From assembly GCF_004364585.1 (NCBI RefSeq), contig NZ_SOAN01000001.1, positions 489,858 through 553,857 on the forward strand: a DNA stretch of 64,000 bases, read 5' to 3'. Every line of letters starts with the position of its first letter. Within the stretch, counting starts at the first letter, position 1. Below, piece by piece: positions 34,909-42,889 of the stretch. The position numbers and the translations under genes were made by a program. The DNA comes from Nesterenkonia aurantiaca. Its GTDB lineage: Bacteria; Actinomycetota; Actinomycetes; Actinomycetales; Micrococcaceae. A model generated the notes under the pieces. The model saw only the letters and a program-made list of their open reading frames with translations, did no database searches and was not told the origin of the DNA.

Positions 34909-34970
34909 GGTGACCCTGGACCGCTGAACAGGTGACCGTGGCGCTCACTTAAGGTGAACGCTTGGTGAAC
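34909..34970 (-). promoter_or_regulatory. Pho-box array upstream of pstS
   Basis: On the minus strand two perfect GTTCACC heptamers begin an 11-bp periodic array: GTTCACC (34964-34970), GTTCACC (34953-34959), degenerate GTGAGCG (34942-34948), GGTCACC (34931-34937), a very poor unit at 34920-34926, and GGTCACC (34909-34915). GTTCACC-N4 direct repeats are the binding unit of PhoP/RegX3-type response regulators in actinobacteria. Confidence 0.85.
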
Positions 34971-35055
34971 TGGCGCGCCGTGCCGGTGTGTCCTATGACA
35001 TGGCCAAGAACGGCCAGGTGTGAGGCACCTCGTATCCCCTTGGGTGTGCGCCGCC

Positions 35056-35061
35056 TACACT
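35056..35061 (+). promoter_or_regulatory. -10 box for leaderless transcript
   Basis: TACACT, 6 nt (CATGGG), then GTG at 35068; no ribosome site fits. Confidence 0.5.
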
Positions 35062-35067
35062 CATGGG

Positions 35068-36213
35068 GTGACGACCGAGCGCTCCATTCCCCGCCCGCTG
35101 GACCGGGCGCGCCGCTTCACCCGACGCCGATTCCGGGTCGGGGTCCGCAGGATGCGACGCTCGGTGATTCCTGCTCTGCAGATGACCGTGGCCGGCGTGG
35201 GTGCCTACACGATCGCAGAGCGGGTGCTGGGCCACGATGATCCGCTCTTCGCCGCCATCGCCGCGCTGATCGCCCTGGGCTTCACCAAAGAACCACGAAT
35301 GCGCAAGGTGCTCGAGGTCAGCGTGGGCTGCACGCTGGGCATCCTGATCGGCGACCTGTTGCTGCATCAGCTCGGCTCCAACCTGGGCACCGCCACGCTG
35401 GTGTTGTTCCTGTCCATCATGTTGGCCCGCTTCTTGGACTCCGGGCCGGTGTTGGCCATGCAGATGGGGCTTCAGGCCCTGCTGGTGGTGCTGATACCAC
35501 CCCCGGAGGCCGCCGCGCTCGGCCCGTTCACACGCAGCCTGGACGCGATCATCGGCGGCGCGGTGGCGATGGTGATCACGCTGCTGACCCCGAAGGATCC
35601 GCGCCGCGAGCCGATAGCTGAGCTCAAGAGCGTGGTGGACGCGATGACCGCCTCGCTGCGCGACGTCGCCGAGGCGGTGCGGAACTCGGATTCACGACAG
35701 GCCTGGCATTCACTGATCCGTTGCCGCGGCCTGCAGCCACAGATCGATGAGCTGCGCAACGCGGTGCGCTCAGCCAAGGAGCTGACCGTCTTCTCCCCGG
35801 CCTACCGCAAGCACCGCCACTATGTCCGGCATATGGCCGAGGTCGCGGACCAGGTGGACCTCTCGGTGCGCAGCATGCGGGTGGTGGCGCGCCGGATCAT
35901 CAGCACCGTGGACCACGCCACGCTCAGCGACGAGGCGGTGGAGAACCTCTCGGCGGTGCTGGACGAGTTCGCCGACTGCTCGCTGCTGCTCTCCCAGGCG
36001 GTCTCGGAGCCCGGCTCGGCCTATACCCACCGGATGAACACCGCGCAGGAGGGACTCTCGGCACTGGCTCAGCGACTGCACCCGAAGTCCCTGGGGATCG
36101 GGACGCTGGAGGGCGAGACCGTGGTGCTGCTGCTGCGCACGCTCGTGGTGGACATGCTGCAGGCCGCAGGATCCAGCCATGAAGACGCCCGCGAGCAGCT
36201 CCCCGAGCTGTGA
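35068..36213 (+). CDS. FUSC-family membrane protein
   Basis: 381 aa. A basic N-terminus (RRFTRRRFRVGVRRMRR) is followed by a cluster of four to five helices (about residues 35-180) and a cytoplasmic helical domain to the C-terminus. The segment DPLFAAIAALIALGFTKEPRMRKVLEVSVGCTLGILIGDLL is typical of FUSC/aromatic-acid exporter (ArAE_1) proteins. Substrate unknown. GTG at 35068 chosen because a TACACT box lies 6 nt upstream. Confidence 0.85.
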   Translation: MTTERSIPRPLDRARRFTRRRFRVGVRRMRRSVIPALQMTVAGVGAYTIAERVLGHDDPLFAAIAALIALGFTKEPRMRKVLEVSVGCTLGILIGDLLLHQLGSNLGTATLVLFLSIMLARFLDSGPVLAMQMGLQALLVVLIPPPEAAALGPFTRSLDAIIGGAVAMVITLLTPKDPRREPIAELKSVVDAMTASLRDVAEAVRNSDSRQAWHSLIRCRGLQPQIDELRNAVRSAKELTVFSPAYRKHRHYVRHMAEVADQVDLSVRSMRVVARRIISTVDHATLSDEAVENLSAVLDEFADCSLLLSQAVSEPGSAYTHRMNTAQEGLSALAQRLHPKSLGIGTLEGETVVLLLRTLVVDMLQAAGSSHEDAREQLPEL

Positions 36214-36239
36214 GGTTCCGGGCTGTGCGGCCCCAGAGA

Positions 36240-36746
36240 TCAGAGCTGCAGGATCATCCGGGTGTTGCCCAAGGTGTTGGGCTTGACCCGGGCGAGGTCG
36301 AGGAACTCCGCGACACCCTCATCGGGTGAGCGCAGCAGCTCGGTGTACACCTCCGGGTCCACCGCGGCCTGGTCATCCATGATCCCGAAGCCATGCCGGG
36401 TGAAGAACTCCACCTCGAAGGTCAGACAGAACACTCGGCTGACGCCGAGGGTGTGGGCTCGCGTGGTGAGCTCCTTGAGCAGTCCGGATCCCACGCCGTG
36501 TCCGCGCCAACGGGAATCGGTGGCCAGGGTGCGCACCTCGGCGAGGTCCTTCCACATCACGTGCAGGGCGCCGAACCCGATCAGGCTGCCGTCCTGGGCC
36601 TCGGCCACGACGAATTCCTGGATCGCCTCGTAATAGGCGACGGCCTCTTTGGGCACCAGCACGCGCTGGTCCACCAGAGGTTCAGCCATGCCCATGATTG
36701 CGGCGACGTCGGCAGTGCGCGCCGGTCTGATGATGAAAGAACCCAT
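36240..36746 (-). CDS. argA: GNAT acetyltransferase, ArgA-like amino-acid N-acetyltransferase
   Basis: 168 aa. GNAT fold with acetyl-CoA loop RWRGHGVGSGLLKELT. The segments EFVVAEAQDGSLIGFGALHVMWKDLAEVRTLA, FCLTFEVEFFTRHGF and the C-terminal LDLARVKPNTLGNTRMIL match the stand-alone N-acetylglutamate synthases of actinobacteria (Rv2747 group), which start arginine synthesis by acetylating glutamate. It is far from any other arginine gene here. TAGACT ends 6 nt before the ATG. Confidence 0.85.
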   Translation of the reverse strand: MGSFIIRPARTADVAAIMGMAEPLVDQRVLVPKEAVAYYEAIQEFVVAEAQDGSLIGFGALHVMWKDLAEVRTLATDSRWRGHGVGSGLLKELTTRAHTLGVSRVFCLTFEVEFFTRHGFGIMDDQAAVDPEVYTELLRSPDEGVAEFLDLARVKPNTLGNTRMILQL

Positions 36747-36752
36747 CGAGAC

Positions 36753-36758
36753 AGTCTA
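36753..36758 (-). promoter_or_regulatory. -10 box for leaderless transcript
   Basis: Minus-strand TAGACT, 6 nt (GTCTCG), then ATG at 36746. Confidence 0.6.
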
Positions 36759-36812
36759 GGCGCGGACCCGGCATCGGCGTGCTGTTCCGGCCAAGCGCCA
36801 GACCTGGCGGGA

Positions 36813-37511
36813 TCAGCCTTCGTTCAGCCTGAAGTCATGCGGCTCCGAGCGGACGCCGCTGAGGCTCACCGTCAGCGCATAGCTGCCAGGATTCAGCTCG
36901 GCCGGCTCGGCGCAGTCCTCGGCCGAGTCTGAGCGGGGCCAGGTGAAATGCGCCTGTTCCACCTGACCGGGCTCGAGCTGCACGGGAAGCGACTCGCGGG
37001 AGACGGAGCATTCTGCGGTGGAGAAGATGACGGCCCCGCCATGTTCGATCAGGAACTCCTGCTCTTCGGTGCCCAGGTCAGCTTCGCAGGCATAGTCGGC
37101 GGTATTCTTCACCTCCATCACCAGCATCGGGGCGTAGCCAGGCCCGTAGGACTCCGAGCCCGTGGAGGCGCGGACCTCTAGATCGCCGGTGCGGCAGCTC
37201 CCGTCCTCGGGGGGCTGGTCCTGGGACGGTTCGGGCTCGGAGTCAGGAGCCTCGGCCTCCTCGGGGTCTTCGGAGCCGGGCTCCGATCCGTCCTCGTCCG
37301 CTGGCTCGGAGCCGGTCGAGTCGGGACCCGCGTCAGCGTCTTGACCTGTGGAGTCCGGGCCCGATTCGGCTTCCTGCGACTCCTGCCCGCCGCCCATCGC
37401 AAGGCCCACGAGCCATCCTGCAAGCACCAGAAGCACCACTGCGAGCACCCCGACGAGGATGCGACGACGCCTGTAGACCTCGGCAGACTGCCGCCTTCGC
37501 TGGGAACCCAT
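36813..37511 (-). CDS. single-pass membrane-anchored protein with acidic linker
   Basis: 232 aa. A basic start (GSQRRRQSAEVYRRRR), one helix ILVGVLAVVLLVLAGWLVGLAM (about 18-40), a 60-residue Asp/Glu/Ser/Pro linker and a beta-rich external domain with three Cys (SCRTGD, YACEAD, AECSVS, EDCAEP). It looks like the DUF4232-type envelope proteins of Micrococcales; function unknown. TAACCT ends 6 nt before the ATG. Confidence 0.8.
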   Translation of the reverse strand: MGSQRRRQSAEVYRRRRILVGVLAVVLLVLAGWLVGLAMGGGQESQEAESGPDSTGQDADAGPDSTGSEPADEDGSEPGSEDPEEAEAPDSEPEPSQDQPPEDGSCRTGDLEVRASTGSESYGPGYAPMLVMEVKNTADYACEADLGTEEQEFLIEHGGAVIFSTAECSVSRESLPVQLEPGQVEQAHFTWPRSDSAEDCAEPAELNPGSYALTVSLSGVRSEPHDFRLNEG

Positions 37512-37517
37512 GGCCCC

Positions 37518-37523
37518 AGGTTA
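37518..37523 (-). promoter_or_regulatory. -10 box for leaderless transcript
   Basis: Minus-strand TAACCT, 6 nt (GGGGCC), then ATG at 37511. Confidence 0.5.
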
Positions 37524-37546
37524 GCGGAGGAGACTGGCGCTGTTTC

Positions 37547-38095
37547 TCAGCCGAGCAGGCGCTCCCGGAGCTCCCGCACCCGCAGGTGGATGTCATCGCG
37601 GACCAGCTCCATCCGCTCGCGCCCTTCGATGCCGCGCGCACTGGGCTCGTCGAGCTCCCAGCGTTCGATCTTCACGCCTTCGAGCGCGTCGACCTCGGCC
37701 TCGGCACCGAGGATGACGACGTGCCCAGCCTCACGCATCGCCTCCGGCGTCAGCTGCGTGGGGGCCTCACCAGCGATGTCGGCACCGACCTCCGCGAGCA
37801 CCTCTGCAGCGAGCGCATTGACCTTCGAGCCTGGCTGCGTGCCGGCCGAGGAGACGACGACGGCGCCCCCGAGTCCTGCCGCTGCAAGGTCCTGGCGCAT
37901 CAGCCCGGCCGCCATCTGCGATTTGCCGCCGTTCTTCACGCAGACGAAGAGCACCGCTGGATTCTGGGAACGCTCGGTGGGCTCTGACACCGGAGCAACC
38001 TCTTCCTCGGCGCCGCGGACCGGTTGATCGGAGGGGCTGGTGGAGTTCTCCGGGGTGGTCTCGGGTGCTGAGTGGTTCGTCGTGGTCTCGGGCAT
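37547..38095 (-). CDS. ArsC/low-molecular-weight phosphatase-like protein with CX5K loop
   Basis: 182 aa. An N-terminal disordered stretch (about 45 residues, Thr/Ser/Glu/Pro) precedes a low-molecular-weight phosphatase fold. The P-loop reads CVKNGGKS, so the Arg of the canonical CX5R loop is Lys, and the usual His-Asn-Ala-Gly is Lys-Asn-Gly-Gly. The acid loop (ELDEPSARGIEG) keeps Asp. It is coupled to arsR by a TGATG overlap, so it belongs to the arsenic regulon. Related CVKNGGKS proteins occur in other actinobacteria (from memory); activity uncertain. Confidence 0.85.
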   Translation of the reverse strand: MPETTTNHSAPETTPENSTSPSDQPVRGAEEEVAPVSEPTERSQNPAVLFVCVKNGGKSQMAAGLMRQDLAAAGLGGAVVVSSAGTQPGSKVNALAAEVLAEVGADIAGEAPTQLTPEAMREAGHVVILGAEAEVDALEGVKIERWELDEPSARGIEGRERMELVRDDIHLRVRELRERLLG

Positions 38096-38448
38096 CAGGG
38101 TGTGGTCCAATCGGTCAGGGAGTTGAAGAGGTCCTGCAGAGCCCCTGGCACCACCGAGTAGTAGGACCAGGTCCCGCGCTTCTCACGCGTGAGGAACCCG
38201 GCGTCGACCAGCACCTTCAGGTGGTGGGAGACAGTGGGCTGACCCAGGCCGAGCGGCTCGGTGAGGTCACAGACGCAGGCCTCCCCGGCCGCATCGGCGG
38301 CGATCAGGGTGAGCAGGGTGAGGCGATTCGGATCTGCGAGCGCCTTGAATCCCACGGCGAGCTCGGCGGCGCCCTCGGAGTCCAGTGCGACACGATCTTC
38401 CGGCGACTGCGGATCCTGCGGCACCTTGCAGTCGATCTGGGCGGTCAT
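38095..38448 (-). CDS. arsR: ArsR-family arsenic-responsive repressor
   Basis: 117 aa. Winged-helix HTH LGLGQPTVSHHLKVLVDAGFLTREKRGTWSYY, with CVCDL in the sensing position, the Cys-x-Cys arsenite motif of E. coli-type ArsR. An additional Cys lies at DCKVPQ near the N-terminus. It should dissociate from its operator when arsenite binds. ATG at 38448 has GGAGGAG upstream. Diverges from acr3. Confidence 0.93.
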   Translation of the reverse strand: MTAQIDCKVPQDPQSPEDRVALDSEGAAELAVGFKALADPNRLTLLTLIAADAAGEACVCDLTEPLGLGQPTVSHHLKVLVDAGFLTREKRGTWSYYSVVPGALQDLFNSLTDWTTP

Positions 38449-38557
38449 CGCTTCTCCTCCAAGGTTCGGCCTGGTCTGCTCGAGCTGGTCTGCTCGAGAT
38501 CCATTCTCCGTCCAGGGGCGGCTTCTGCGCATATCTTCCCCCCGCACATCTCATGGA

Positions 38558-38609
38558 TTGACATCCATCGATATTCCTGACGATACTCGGGGCATCGAAG
38601 TTTGTCGAT
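38558..38609 (+). promoter_or_regulatory. acr3 promoter with candidate ArsR operator
   Basis: TTGACA (38558-38563), 18 nt, GATACT (38582-38587). Just downstream is ATCGA-N6-TCGAT (38594-38609), and another ATCGAT overlaps the spacer. This placement, between divergent arsR and acr3, suits an ArsR operator. Nearby direct repeats GGTCTGCTCGAG (about 38471-38497) lie in the arsR leader. Confidence 0.6.
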
Positions 38610-38625
38610 CTTCCCAGGAGTGCTT

Positions 38626-39753
38626 GTGAGCCAGTCTGCCCCATCCGTCCCCGACGCTTCGGCCGTGGTGGCCAAGCTCTCGGTGCTGGATCGTTTCCTC
38701 CCGGTCTGGATCATCGCCGCCATGGGGCTGGGACTTGCGCTGGGCGCCGTCGTCCCCCAGGTGGGCGTGGCCATGGAGTCCATGGAGGTTGCCGGAGTCT
38801 CACTGCCCATCGCTGTGGGTCTGCTGATCATGATGTACCCGGTGCTCGCGAAGGTGCGGTACAACGAGACCGGTCGGGTGCTGAAGGACAAGAAGCTGGT
38901 CATCACCTCGCTGCTGATCAACTGGGTCTTGGCCCCGGCGTTCATGTTCGTCCTGGCCTGGGTCTTCCTGGCCGATCTGCCGGAGTACCGGACCGGCCTG
39001 ATCATCGTGGGGCTTGCCCGATGCATCGCCATGGTGCTGATCTGGAACGATCTGGCCTGCGGTGATCGTGAGGCGGCAGCGGTGCTTGTGGCGATCAACT
39101 CGGTGTTCCAGGTCTTCATGTTCGGCGTGCTGGGCTGGTTCTACCTGCAGGTCCTGCCGAGCTGGCTCGGGCTTGAGACCACCTCGGCCGAGTTCTCCAT
39201 CGTCGCAATCACCGTCTCGGTGCTGGTCTTCCTGGGCATCCCGCTGCTGGCGGGCTACCTCACCCGGACCCTGGGCGAACGAGCCCGCGGTCGCGAATGG
39301 TACGAGGCCAAGGTGCTGCCGAAGATCGGCCCCTGGGCGCTCTATGGCCTGCTCTTCACCATCGTTGTGCTCTTCGCGCTGCAGGGCGAACAGGTGCTCA
39401 GCAGCCCGATGGACGTGGTCCGGATCGCGGTGCCGCTGCTGGTCTACTTCGTGGTCATCTTCGCCGCCTCCATGGTCATCGGCTGGATGCTGCGGATGGG
39501 CTACGAGCGCACCACAACGCTGTCCTTCACCGCGGCCGGGAACAACTTCGAACTCGCCATCGCCGTCTCGATCGCCACCTTCGGCGCCACCAGCGGGCAG
39601 GCGCTGGCCGGAGTGGTCGGCCCACTGATCGAGGTTCCGGTCCTGGTCGCGCTGGTCTACGTGGCCCTGTGGGCCCGCCGGTTCTTCACCGGTTCGAACA
39701 TCGCGGCCAAGCAGGAGAGCCCGATCGCCGCAGCCGCCCCTCACAGTCTCTGA
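38626..39753 (+). CDS. acr3: arsenite efflux carrier Acr3
   Basis: 375 aa, ten helices. Acr3 signature: LARCIAMVLIWNDLACGDREAAAVLVAINSVFQVFMF with the conserved essential Cys in ARCIAMV, and FTAAGNNFELAIAVSIATFG with GNNFELA. It extrudes arsenite from the cell using the proton gradient. GTG at 38626 chosen because AGGAG lies 5 nt upstream; the longer TTG start is unlikely. Followed by arsC after 41 bp. Confidence 0.95.
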   Translation: MSQSAPSVPDASAVVAKLSVLDRFLPVWIIAAMGLGLALGAVVPQVGVAMESMEVAGVSLPIAVGLLIMMYPVLAKVRYNETGRVLKDKKLVITSLLINWVLAPAFMFVLAWVFLADLPEYRTGLIIVGLARCIAMVLIWNDLACGDREAAAVLVAINSVFQVFMFGVLGWFYLQVLPSWLGLETTSAEFSIVAITVSVLVFLGIPLLAGYLTRTLGERARGREWYEAKVLPKIGPWALYGLLFTIVVLFALQGEQVLSSPMDVVRIAVPLLVYFVVIFAASMVIGWMLRMGYERTTTLSFTAAGNNFELAIAVSIATFGATSGQALAGVVGPLIEVPVLVALVYVALWARRFFTGSNIAAKQESPIAAAAPHSL

Positions 39754-39794
39754 CCTTCGCCCCCTCTATTCGGCAAGCCCTCGGAAGGAACACC

Positions 39795-40205
39795 ATGAGC
39801 ACCTACAAGCCCACAGTCCTCTTCGTCTGCGTCCACAACGCAGGGCGCTCCCAGATGGCCGCCGGTTTCCTGCGTGAACTCGCCGGGGACACCGTGCAGG
39901 TCTACTCCGGGGGCACTCAGCCCGCGGATTCGGTGAACCCCGTGGCGGTGGAGGCCATGGCCGAGGTCGGCATCGACATCTCCAAGAACATTCCGGACAA
40001 GCTGTCTCCGGTCACCGTCCAAGACTCGGACGTGGTGATCACCATGGGCTGCGGGGACGACTGCCCGTTCTACCCCGGCAAGCGGTATGAGGACTGGCAG
40101 CTCGATGACCCGGCAGGGCAGGGAATCGAGACCGTCCGTGTGATCCGCGATGACATCCGCACCCGTGTGCAGGAGCTGATCGGCAGCCTGAACGTGCAGG
40201 CCTGA
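39795..40205 (+). CDS. arsC: arsenate reductase ArsC (low-molecular-weight phosphatase class)
   Basis: 136 aa. Complete P-loop CVHNAGRS (CX5R), second Cys pair in MGCGDDCPF and acid loop WQLDDPAGQG with the catalytic Asp. Reduces arsenate to arsenite, which Acr3 exports; in actinobacteria the electron donor is mycothiol/mycoredoxin or thioredoxin depending on type. GGAAGGAA precedes the ATG. Contrast the CX5K paralogue at 37547. Confidence 0.95.
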   Translation: MSTYKPTVLFVCVHNAGRSQMAAGFLRELAGDTVQVYSGGTQPADSVNPVAVEAMAEVGIDISKNIPDKLSPVTVQDSDVVITMGCGDDCPFYPGKRYEDWQLDDPAGQGIETVRVIRDDIRTRVQELIGSLNVQA

Positions 40206-40299
40206 ACCGGCGCCGTCGCAGCAGGTTCGCCACGGCACCCCAGCGCAGCGATCGCCAGAGCACGGCATCATCGCCGGAGCAGCGGTTGCCGGGAGTCTC

Positions 40300-40305
40300 T
40301 AGACT
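40300..40305 (+). promoter_or_regulatory. -10 box for leaderless mutY transcript
   Basis: TAGACT, 7 nt, then ATG at 40313 (another ATG at 40307 is only 1 nt away from the box). Confidence 0.5.
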
Positions 40306-40312
40306 CATGGCG

Positions 40313-41416
40313 ATGAGACCCACCGCCGAGCCTGCCGCCAGGACAACCCTCGCCAGCCCGATGAACTCCGCTCGCGAGGGATCCCTCCGCCCGGAGATCG
40401 GCTTCACCCCGGAGCCCACGCTGGTCCACGAGCGAGTGATCGAGTGGTTCGAGGGCAACGCCCGCCCGCTGCCCTGGCGGGAGCCCGACTGCACCCCGTG
40501 GGGGGTCATGGTCAGCGAGATCATGCTGCAGCAGACCCCGGTGGTGCGGGTGCTTCCGCGCTGGGAGCTCTGGATGCAGCGCTGGCCGAAGCCGGCTGAT
40601 CTCGCCGCGGCCCCGACCTCAGAGGTCCTCACCGCATGGGACCGGCTGGGGTATCCACGTCGCGCGCTGCGCCTGCAGGCCGCCGCGCAGGCCATGGTGG
40701 AGCGCCATCAGGGCGAGGTGCCCCGCACCGCCGCCGAGCTGCGCGCACTGCCGGGCGTGGGTGAGTACACCGCCGCCGCGGTGGCCTGCTTCGCGTTTCT
40801 GGAGCCCGAGGTGGTGGTGGACACCAATATCCGCCGGGTCCACGCGCGTGCCTTCACCGGGCACGCGCTGCCGGGCAAGACCTACACCTCGGCGCAGCGT
40901 CGGCTCGCCCACGAACTGATGCCCGCCGCTGAGCCCGACGACGGCGCCACCGCCTGCGCCTGGAACGCCTCGGCCATGGAGCTGGGGGCGCTGATCTGCA
41001 CGGCTCGCGCCCCACAGTGCCAGGCCTGCCCCGTGGCGGACCTCTGCGCATGGCGGGCCGCCGGGTCACCTCCGGCCACGCAGGAGCAGCAGACCCGAGG
41101 CCAGGGATGGGCGGGCACGGACCGTCAGGTGCGTGGGGCGATCATGGCGGTGCTGCGCACCGGAGAAACCGTGGGGCGCACCGAGCTGCTCGACGAGCTC
41201 CCGCTTCCCGACGCCTCCCAGGAGCAGCGGAGCCGCTGCCTGGACTCGCTGCTGCGCGACGGCCTGGCCGCCGATGATGCCGGGCAGATCAGCCTCCCCG
41301 GAGCGCAGGGTTCGGCCTCTCAGGGGCCCGGCGGGCCCGTCGCCGGGCAGACGGCAGGTACCGGGTCAGCCGGACTGGCCGCCGTCGAGCACCAGGCTCA
41401 GCGCCTCGGTGAGTGA
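40313..41416 (+). CDS. mutY: A/G-specific adenine glycosylase MutY
   Basis: 367 aa. HhH-GPD fold with catalytic Glu in VSEIMLQQT, Asp in VVVDTNIRRVHAR, hairpin LPGVGEYTAAAV, and the iron-sulphur cluster C-x6-C-x2-C-x5-C in CTARAPQCQACPVADLC. Removes adenine mispaired with 8-oxoguanine. The C-terminal region after the cluster is shorter than in E. coli and lacks an obvious NUDIX-like domain. Its last 51 nt overlap the 3' end of radA on the other strand. Start placed at 40313 on the leaderless pattern. Confidence 0.93.
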   Translation: MRPTAEPAARTTLASPMNSAREGSLRPEIGFTPEPTLVHERVIEWFEGNARPLPWREPDCTPWGVMVSEIMLQQTPVVRVLPRWELWMQRWPKPADLAAAPTSEVLTAWDRLGYPRRALRLQAAAQAMVERHQGEVPRTAAELRALPGVGEYTAAAVACFAFLEPEVVVDTNIRRVHARAFTGHALPGKTYTSAQRRLAHELMPAAEPDDGATACAWNASAMELGALICTARAPQCQACPVADLCAWRAAGSPPATQEQQTRGQGWAGTDRQVRGAIMAVLRTGETVGRTELLDELPLPDASQEQRSRCLDSLLRDGLAADDAGQISLPGAQGSASQGPGGPVAGQTAGTGSAGLAAVEHQAQRLGE

Positions 41417-42790
41417 ACCGACCTCGCGGACCCGCATTCCCTGCGGGGTGGCCTCCTTCTCCGTGCCGGTGGACTTCCGCGGGACGATGGCATGGGTGAA
41501 GCCCAGCCGCTGGGCCTCTTCGAGGCGCTGGCGCAGACCCGGAACCGGGCGGACCTCACCGGCGAGGCCCACCTCGCCGAAGGCCACGAACCGGTTCGGC
41601 AGCGGCTTCTCCAGCGCAGCGGAGGCCACGGCCAGGGCGATGGAGAGATCTGCCGCCGGTTCGGTGATCTTGACCCCGCCCACGGTGGCCACATAGGCCT
41701 CGGACTTCATCAGCGCCGTGAGCTTGGCGCGGCGCTGCAGCACCGCAAGCAGCATCGAGACCCGGGGTGAGTCCAGACCGGAGACCGCCCGGCGGGGCTG
41801 GGACGCCTGTGATTCGGCCACCAGCGCCTGGACCTCGGCGGTGAGTGGCCTTCGACCCTCGAGGGTGATGGTGATGCAGGTCCCGGGGACACGTTCGGTC
41901 ATCGCCGAGACGAAGAGCCCGCTGGGATCTGCGAGCGAGGTCAGACCGTCCTCGTTGAGATCGAAGCAGCCCACGTCATCGGTGGGCCCGTAGCGGTTCT
42001 TCACCGCGCGCAGCAGCCGCAGCCGGGAGTGCCGGTCCCCTTCGAACTGACAGACCACGTCCACCAGGTGTTCAAGCATCCTGGGTCCGGCGATGCTGCC
42101 GTCCTTGGTCACGTGCCCCACCAGGATGGTGGTCATGTTCTTGCGCTTGGCGGACTCGATCATCGAGGCGGTGACCTCGCGGATCTGGGTGACCCCTCCG
42201 GGGGCACCGTCGATCTCGGCCGAGGAGAACGTCTGCACCGAGTCCATGATCGTGAGCTGGGGCGAGAGCTTCTCCACCTGGCCCAACGCCTGGCCCAGGT
42301 CGGATTCGGCGGCGAGATAGAGGCCCTCGGAGATCGCGTCGATGCGCTCGGCGCGCTTCTTCACCTGCGCGGCGGACTCCTCACCGGTCAGATACAGCAC
42401 CGGGGAGTCTGGGTGGGCCCGGGCCACCGCCGAGGCCACCTGCAGCAGCAGCGTGGACTTCCCGACACCGGGCTCGCCGGCCATCAGGATCACCGCGCCG
42501 GGCACCAGCCCTCCACCGAGCACCCGGTCGAGCTCGCCGATGGAGGTGGGTCTGAACTCCGCCTCGGAGGCGTCGACCTCATGGATCACCCGGGCGGGCT
42601 GAGCGAGCTGACTGGCCGCCGTCGTCCTGGCGGTGACCTGGCCCTTCTCCTCCACAGAGCCCCAGGCCTGGCACTCCGGACAGCGGCCGACCCACTTGAC
42701 CGTCTGCCAGCCACATTCAGTGCATTCGAAGGACGGGGACCCTTTGGACCGGGACTTCCCCGTGCTCCGTGACGCGGTGCGAGTTGCCAT
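41366..42790 (-). CDS. radA: DNA repair protein RadA
   Basis: 474 aa. N-terminal C4 zinc finger CTECG...GRCPECQAWG, RecA-like core with Walker A GEPGVGKST, LVGHVTKDG and KNRYGPTDDVG (RadA-specific), then a Lon-like C-terminal domain (GLDSPRVSMLLAVL, VATVGGVKI). Promotes branch migration of recombination intermediates. ATG at 42790; TAACGT ends 7 nt before it, no ribosome site. Convergent with and overlapping mutY by 51 nt. Confidence 0.96.
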   Translation of the reverse strand: MATRTASRSTGKSRSKGSPSFECTECGWQTVKWVGRCPECQAWGSVEEKGQVTARTTAASQLAQPARVIHEVDASEAEFRPTSIGELDRVLGGGLVPGAVILMAGEPGVGKSTLLLQVASAVARAHPDSPVLYLTGEESAAQVKKRAERIDAISEGLYLAAESDLGQALGQVEKLSPQLTIMDSVQTFSSAEIDGAPGGVTQIREVTASMIESAKRKNMTTILVGHVTKDGSIAGPRMLEHLVDVVCQFEGDRHSRLRLLRAVKNRYGPTDDVGCFDLNEDGLTSLADPSGLFVSAMTERVPGTCITITLEGRRPLTAEVQALVAESQASQPRRAVSGLDSPRVSMLLAVLQRRAKLTALMKSEAYVATVGGVKITEPAADLSIALAVASAALEKPLPNRFVAFGEVGLAGEVRPVPGLRQRLEEAQRLGFTHAIVPRKSTGTEKEATPQGMRVREVGSLTEALSLVLDGGQSG

Positions 42791-42797
42791 AGCCCCT

Positions 42798-42803
42798 ACG
42801 TTA
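42798..42803 (-). promoter_or_regulatory. -10 box for leaderless radA transcript
   Basis: Minus-strand TAACGT, 7 nt (AGGGGCT), then ATG at 42790. Confidence 0.5.
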
Positions 42804-42889
42804 CCGCCGGGGCCTGACATATTCCGGCGCACCCCAGCATGAACCCGTACGATGCTCGGAGCCCCCTGCCCCGATGACTCTGGAGATCC

